Shown one piece after another: positions 5,272 to 9,150 of a stretch of DNA of 9,150 nucleotides. Position numbers and translations under genes: made by a program. The stretch is from an uncultured Bacillota bacterium (GTDB lineage Bacteria > Bacillota_I > Bacilli_A > RF39 > UBA660): positions 1 to 9,150 of the forward strand of contig CAMWQX010000025.1 in assembly GCA_947176475.1 (NCBI GenBank), given 5' to 3'. The notes under the pieces were generated by a model, which did not search any database, was not told the DNA's origin, and saw only the letters and a list, made by a program, of their open reading frames with translations. Each line of letters begins with the position of its first letter. Within the stretch, counting starts at the first letter, position 1.

Positions 5272-6588
5272 ATGGCAAATAAATTTATAGATAAGTTGGA
5301 TAATGCTAGTACAGATTATTATAAATTATGCGTACTTTCAAGTATTCTTGATAGAAGAGATGCTACGGATATAATTAAAGAAATATTCCCAGATTTAGAA
5401 AAACGAGATTATTTTCCTTGGCTTGCTTCTGATCTTTTCAAATATCTTATTGATCATAAAGATGATTTTGAAGATGAGGTAATTTATCTTATGGAAAGAG
5501 ATATTATCGATTGGTCAAAGCTAAGACCTGATGATGTTGATGCTATATTAAGTATTAATGGTGGCATTGATGGATTAATTAAACATTTTGGCAAATTAGA
5601 TGTTGATCATCAAAAAATAGTGGCAAACATCACGCTTTATGTTATCCATAATAGACGTGATCTTTTTGCTAGCTTAGTTAATGGTGTTGTAAAAACGGAA
5701 AAATGGTATACGATTAATTATTTTCTTTCTACTATTGTTACTAATGATGCTAATTTTGATTATAATATAATATTGGAAGCTTTAAGAAGTTGTAAAAAGA
5801 GGGATAATGATAATAGTTTTTCAATTTTGCCACATTCTTTTTTAGATTTTATGTATTGGAGTGAGTCTTTCACTGACTTCTTAATAAGTAATTTTGAGGA
5901 ATTGTTTGATTATGAGAAAGATAAGAAGATTAGATTCTTAGAAAAGATGAGAAAGCATTTAAACGCTGATATTGCTAGTAAATATGACTATCTTTTAAGA
6001 ATTTATAAGGTTAGTGTTTTGGATATTTTTTGTGAAGAATCTCTTAATACTGTTTTAAAGCATAAAGAAGAAGCTTTTATTAAGGACTATGTTCAAGAGG
6101 ATGAGATAGATCACTTAGCTCTTGGTACTACTTTAGAAGCTTTTAAAGTTGGCGATGATAAGGTATTAAAGTTTATCATGAAGAAATATTCTGAACCTAC
6201 TATAATGAGACATTTTTTATTTGCGCCTACAGAGAGAAAGACATTCCATGATGAAAAGGGAAAACCAATTCTTTATCTTGAACAGCAAGGATTGTTACTT
6301 GATGAATATAATGGAGTAAAAATGAATGATGAAGATTTAGATAATTATTTTAAAGAACTTGCTAAATATAACTTAAGAATTACTGATCCGCATTGTATGG
6401 CAAGAGATTTTAAAAATTTTGGTTTCTTGCGAGATTATCATGATGCGACTTTAGTTGGAGTTAGTAGTTATGAGGAATTACCAGAATGGTTTAAAAGAAG
6501 ACCAGTTGTTTTATTAGATATCGACTTGATTGAGGAAATATGTGTAGGTGAAACTTTGGCAGATGAAAAGAGAAAACTATTAAATTAG
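5272..6588 (+). CDS. Protein of unknown function, possible kinase-like C-terminal domain
   Basis: I do not recognise this 438-residue soluble protein as a named family. It has no signal peptide or membrane helix. The first 270 residues or so are mostly amphipathic helices rich in Asp, Lys and Phe, such as a HEAT- or TPR-like helical array might show, though no clear repeat register is visible. The C-terminal part (about 280-425) has features in the order of a protein-kinase/phosphotransferase fold. These are LGTTLEAFKVGDDKVLKF (284-301, like a glycine loop and following Lys strand), LLLDEY (341-346, hinge-like), then DPHCMARDFKNFG (372-384, catalytic-loop-like) and VVLLDIDLIEE (412-422, metal-Asp-like). 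The glycine loop is degenerate and the D-to-N spacing is not canonical, so a pseudokinase or unrelated fold is equally possible. It has its own promoter, an AGGGGTGG ribosome site 3 bases before ATG, and a shared terminator. Confidence 0.85.
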   Translation: MANKFIDKLDNASTDYYKLCVLSSILDRRDATDIIKEIFPDLEKRDYFPWLASDLFKYLIDHKDDFEDEVIYLMERDIIDWSKLRPDDVDAILSINGGIDGLIKHFGKLDVDHQKIVANITLYVIHNRRDLFASLVNGVVKTEKWYTINYFLSTIVTNDANFDYNIILEALRSCKKRDNDNSFSILPHSFLDFMYWSESFTDFLISNFEELFDYEKDKKIRFLEKMRKHLNADIASKYDYLLRIYKVSVLDIFCEESLNTVLKHKEEAFIKDYVQEDEIDHLALGTTLEAFKVGDDKVLKFIMKKYSEPTIMRHFLFAPTERKTFHDEKGKPILYLEQQGLLLDEYNGVKMNDEDLDNYFKELAKYNLRITDPHCMARDFKNFGFLRDYHDATLVGVSSYEELPEWFKRRPVVLLDIDLIEEICVGETLADEKRKLLN

Positions 6589-6599
6589 TTTTCTCTTTT
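6566..6599. terminator. Bidirectional terminator between the convergent 438-residue gene and uvrB
   Basis: A 14-bp perfect inverted repeat, AAAAGAGAAAACTA (6566-6579) and TAGTTTTCTCTTTT (6586-6599), has a 6-base loop. The plus-strand T run continues to 6602, and the minus strand has a run of four T. The plus gene's TAG stop (6586-6588) is the first part of the second arm. The uvrB TAA stop (6601-6603) lies one base outside the stem, so one element serves both genes. Confidence 0.85.
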
Positions 6600-6600
6600 T

Positions 6601-8550
6601 TTATTCACTTTTCATTTCGAATAAGATATCGCGCAATTCCATAGCTCTTTCGAAGTCAAGATTTGCAGCAGCTTCTTTCATTTCATTTTCAATAGTAATC
6701 ATAATTGATTCTTTTTCTTTCTTGCTCATCTTTGGCTTTTCTACTACTTTTTCTTCAGCTTCATTACTAATGATTTCACGAATCTCTTTAATTATTGTCT
6801 TAGGAACAATGCCATGTTCTTGATTAAATTTTTCTTGAATTTCACGACGTCTAGCAGTTTCCTTAATGGATTTATTCATAGCATCACTCATGATATCCGC
6901 ATACATGATAACATGACCACTAGCATTTCTTGCGCAACGACCAATAATTTGGATTAGAGATCTATCACTTCTTAAGAAACCTTGTTTATCGGCATCCATA
7001 ATAGCAATTAATGATACTTCTGGTAAATCGATACCTTCACGAAGAAGATTTATTCCGACTAAAACATCGTGTTTACCTAATCTTAATTCACGAATGATTT
7101 TAAGTCTTTCTAATGTCTTAACTTCACTATGAAGATAGGCAACTTTAATACCAACATTTTTTAAGTATGATGTTAATTCTTCGGCCATACGAATAGTTAA
7201 TGTCGTAACAAGAACACGCTCATTTTTGGCGATGCGTTCATTTATTTCGGCAATTAAATCATCGATTTGCCCTTCCGTTTTCTTAACTTCAATAGTCGGA
7301 TCAAGTAAGCCCGTTGGACGAATGATTTGTTCTGTATATTGATTATTAACAAGTTCTAACTCATAATCTCCAGGAGTTGCTGAAACATAGATGGCTTGAT
7401 TGATCTTATCTTGGAATTCATCAAATTTTAAAGGACGATTATCCATGGCACTAGGAAGACGGAATCCATAATCAACAAGGGTTTGTTTACGCATTCTATC
7501 GCCATTATACATCCCGCGTACCTGAGGTAATGTTACGTGAGATTCATCAACGATAAGTAAAAAGTCTTTAGGAAAAAAGTCAATTAAAGTTGATGGAGTC
7601 TCACCCTCTCCTCTTAAGGCAAGGTGACGAGAATAGTTTTCGACACCATGACAGAATCCAGTTTCACGGAGCATCTCTAAATCATATTCGCAACGTTCTC
7701 TTAGACGTTGTTCTTCAAGTAATTTATTATTATCTAATAATTCTTTTTGTCTTGCATGTAATTCATCTTCAATACGACGACATGCTTCTTCTAATTTATC
7801 TTTATTGGTAACAAAATGCGTAGCTGGGAAAATAGTAATACTCTTTTTATTTTGCACGATAGTACCAGTTAAAATATCAAATTCACTTAAGCGATCTACT
7901 TCGTCGCCAAATAATTCAATGCGTACACCATTTTTCTTTTCAGCAATAGGAACAATATCAATAGTATCGCCATTAACTCTAAATGTTCCACGATGAAAAT
8001 CCATTTGATTACGTTCATAATTCATATCAATTAAGCGATTTAAAATGTCATTTCTCTTTAATGTATCTCCCACATTAACAATAAGCATATGTTCAGCATA
8101 ATCTTCTGGATCTCCAATACCATATATACAAGATACACTGGATACAACAATGGTATCGCGATGTGTTAAAAGAGATGATGTAGCAGCATGTCTCAATTCA
8201 TCTATTTCATCATTGATAGAGGCATCTTTTTCAATATAGGTATCACTCGATGGAACATAAGCTTCGGGTTGATAATAATCATAATAAGATACAAAGTATT
8301 CTACGCGATTATTAGGAAATAATTCCTTTAACTCAGAATATAATTGACCAGCTAAAGTTTTGTTGTGAGCTAGCACTAGAGTTGGCTTATTAACACGGGC
8401 AATAACATTGGCTATTGTAAATGTCTTACCTGTTCCGGTAGCACCTAATAATACTTGATCACGTTTTCCCTCTTCTATTCCTTTAACTAGGGAATCAATA
8501 GCCTCAGGTTGATCTCCTGATGGTTGATATTTTGAAATGAGTTCAAACAT
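6601..8550 (-). CDS. uvrB: UvrABC excinuclease subunit B
   Basis: UvrB is the damage-verifying helicase of nucleotide excision repair. It is delivered to lesions by UvrA and then recruits UvrC for incision. At 649 residues it is full length. It shows Walker A GATGTGKT (36-43) and the beta-hairpin region from YYDYYQPEAYVP (89-100) into the acidic DTYIEKDASINDEID (103-117). Also present are the DESH Walker B (335-338), SATPGDYE (390-397), LVGINLLREGIDLPEVSL (497-514), and motif VI IGRCARN (536-542), where Cys539 stands in the usual Ala position. The C-terminal UVR domain (about 613-648, with LDFERAMELRD) contacts UvrC. GAGGTGAT (8556-8563) lies 5 bases before the ATG. No uvrA or uvrC is in the window. 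uvrA often follows uvrB, but here a convergent gene does. Confidence 0.99.
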   Translation of the reverse strand: MFELISKYQPSGDQPEAIDSLVKGIEEGKRDQVLLGATGTGKTFTIANVIARVNKPTLVLAHNKTLAGQLYSELKELFPNNRVEYFVSYYDYYQPEAYVPSSDTYIEKDASINDEIDELRHAATSSLLTHRDTIVVSSVSCIYGIGDPEDYAEHMLIVNVGDTLKRNDILNRLIDMNYERNQMDFHRGTFRVNGDTIDIVPIAEKKNGVRIELFGDEVDRLSEFDILTGTIVQNKKSITIFPATHFVTNKDKLEEACRRIEDELHARQKELLDNNKLLEEQRLRERCEYDLEMLRETGFCHGVENYSRHLALRGEGETPSTLIDFFPKDFLLIVDESHVTLPQVRGMYNGDRMRKQTLVDYGFRLPSAMDNRPLKFDEFQDKINQAIYVSATPGDYELELVNNQYTEQIIRPTGLLDPTIEVKKTEGQIDDLIAEINERIAKNERVLVTTLTIRMAEELTSYLKNVGIKVAYLHSEVKTLERLKIIRELRLGKHDVLVGINLLREGIDLPEVSLIAIMDADKQGFLRSDRSLIQIIGRCARNASGHVIMYADIMSDAMNKSIKETARRREIQEKFNQEHGIVPKTIIKEIREIISNEAEEKVVEKPKMSKKEKESIMITIENEMKEAAANLDFERAMELRDILFEMKSE

Positions 8551-8599
8551 TAATTATCACCTCTATCCTTATTATGATTAATTTGGAAATTTCTATCAT

Positions 8600-8628
8600 A
8601 TTTTAACATGTTTATAATACTAAAACAA
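8600..8628 (-). promoter_or_regulatory. Extended -10 promoter of uvrB
   Basis: TGT followed by TAAAAT (8600-8605) on the minus strand, with a weak -35 TTGTTT (8623-8628) at a 17-base spacer. The -35 overlaps the upstream terminator's 3' end. I see no SOS (LexA) operator of the GAAC-N4-GTTC type within the 100-base gap. Confidence 0.5.
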
Positions 8629-8649
8629 GGTAAGTATGTAACTTACCTT
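8622..8649 (-). terminator. Rho-independent terminator of the acidic-protein gene
   Basis: A 9-bp perfect inverted repeat, AAGGTAAGT (8627-8635) and ACTTACCTT (8641-8649), has a 5-base loop and is followed on the minus strand by GTTTT. It sits immediately after the TAA stop at 8651-8653. The T run is short, so some read-through into uvrB is possible. Confidence 0.65.
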
Positions 8650-8650
8650 A

Positions 8651-9142
8651 TTATCTTTTATAAGGAGCACTTACATTTTCCGATGGTTCTTCTTCTAGTT
8701 CATCCTCATATTCATCATCAAGTTCGTCTTCATTTTCAAGCCATTCATAGAAAGCATCTAAACTACTACCTATAGCAGTAAGTTTTTCTTCAAGAACTTT
8801 CGTAATAAGTCGATGTTCTAAAGTAGATAACACTTTATCTTTTGTGGAAGTAAGCGAGTGTAAGGTCAACTCATCACGTACGTCATCTAAGTCACTAAAA
8901 TATTCTTCTAAGTCTTCTGGGTCAGCTTCAACTTCTGTATCAAAACATTTACGAATCTTTTCTTCCGTTTTGGCTATAACTTCAGGATCTAATGCTTCGA
9001 TTTTTTGATTAATTATTGCGCGTTCTTTTCTTTCCTCTTCTATCTCACGTTCTTCTTCTGTTAGTTCTCTTCTTTTAGGTTTTACAATTTCTTCTTTTGG
9101 TTGTTCTGGCTTTTTAAATTTAGCAAGAATGCGTTCAAACAT
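8651..9142 (-). CDS. Small acidic, coiled-coil-like protein of unknown function
   Basis: This is a 163-residue soluble protein that I do not recognise. It begins MFERILAKFKKPEQPKEEIVKPKRR, a basic amphipathic start. A very charged, probably helical stretch follows (27-48, LTEEEREIEEERKERAIINQ). The middle (50-135) looks helical with regular hydrophobic spacing (VIAKTEEKIRKCF, VLSTLEHRLITKVLEEKL, LDAFYEWL). The tail (136-157) is almost entirely Glu/Asp, ending SAPYKR. There is no membrane segment. The start is supported by GTGAT 3-7 bases upstream, at the window edge; the promoter and any upstream partner lie outside. It reads in the same direction as uvrB but is separated by a terminator. A charged structural or adaptor protein is possible; no function is assigned. 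Confidence 0.8.
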   Translation of the reverse strand: MFERILAKFKKPEQPKEEIVKPKRRELTEEEREIEEERKERAIINQKIEALDPEVIAKTEEKIRKCFDTEVEADPEDLEEYFSDLDDVRDELTLHSLTSTKDKVLSTLEHRLITKVLEEKLTAIGSSLDAFYEWLENEDELDDEYEDELEEEPSENVSAPYKR

Positions 9143-9150
9143 AATATCAC

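Noticed and set aside
7590..7996. Two plus-strand open frames (7590-7811 and 7805-7996)
   Set aside because: Both are antisense to uvrB, whose motifs run unbroken on the other strand; composition is not protein-like and no ribosome site supports them.
1..9150. CRISPR array, tRNA or rRNA genes, insertion sequence, prophage or toxin-antitoxin pair
   Set aside because: I saw no spaced direct repeats, no cloverleaf-like sequence, no transposase or integrase motifs, and no terminal inverted repeats. The only inverted repeats I found are short terminator hairpins.

Overview
This window is AT-rich, standard-code bacterial DNA of the low-GC Firmicutes/Bacillota type, possibly one of the small-genome Bacilli lineages near the Mollicutes. 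The evidence is the strong AT bias, very short intergenic gaps, AGGAGG/GGTGAT-type ribosome sites, A+T-rich hairpin-plus-T-tract terminators, and tryptophan written as TGG. All eight visible stop codons are TAA (6) or TAG (2), with no TGA. The lineage is an inference; no rRNA or tRNA gene is present.

Layout, left to right. A minus-strand XRE-type DNA-binding protein with a membrane tail runs off the left edge. Next come a full-length CBS/DRTGG-regulated family II inorganic pyrophosphatase, and then a two-gene operon: a 108-residue protein of unknown function followed by a radical SAM protein. The radical SAM protein aligns with RlmN/Cfr rRNA methylating enzymes but appears to lack both of their catalytic cysteines. 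Continuing right are a LysR-family regulator and a DUF2975-like four-helix membrane protein with a lysine/threonine-rich tail, all on the minus strand. The only plus-strand gene (438 residues, unrecognised, with a possible kinase-like C-terminal domain) is divergent from the DUF2975-like gene and convergent with uvrB. The window ends with uvrB and a small acidic coiled-coil-like protein whose upstream region is cut off.

Transcription is organised mostly as single-gene units. Six of the seven intergenic stretches carry a plausible terminator. In most cases the hairpin overlaps the upstream gene's stop codon, and an extended -10 promoter (TGn followed by TATAAT or a close variant) begins a few bases beyond the T-tract. 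Only the 108-residue gene and the radical SAM gene are clearly cotranscribed. The remaining genes are housekeeping (pyrophosphate removal, nucleotide excision repair) or regulatory and do not form an obvious pathway. The best candidate for something undescribed is the cysteine-less RlmN-like protein with its small partner, followed by the 438-residue plus-strand protein.
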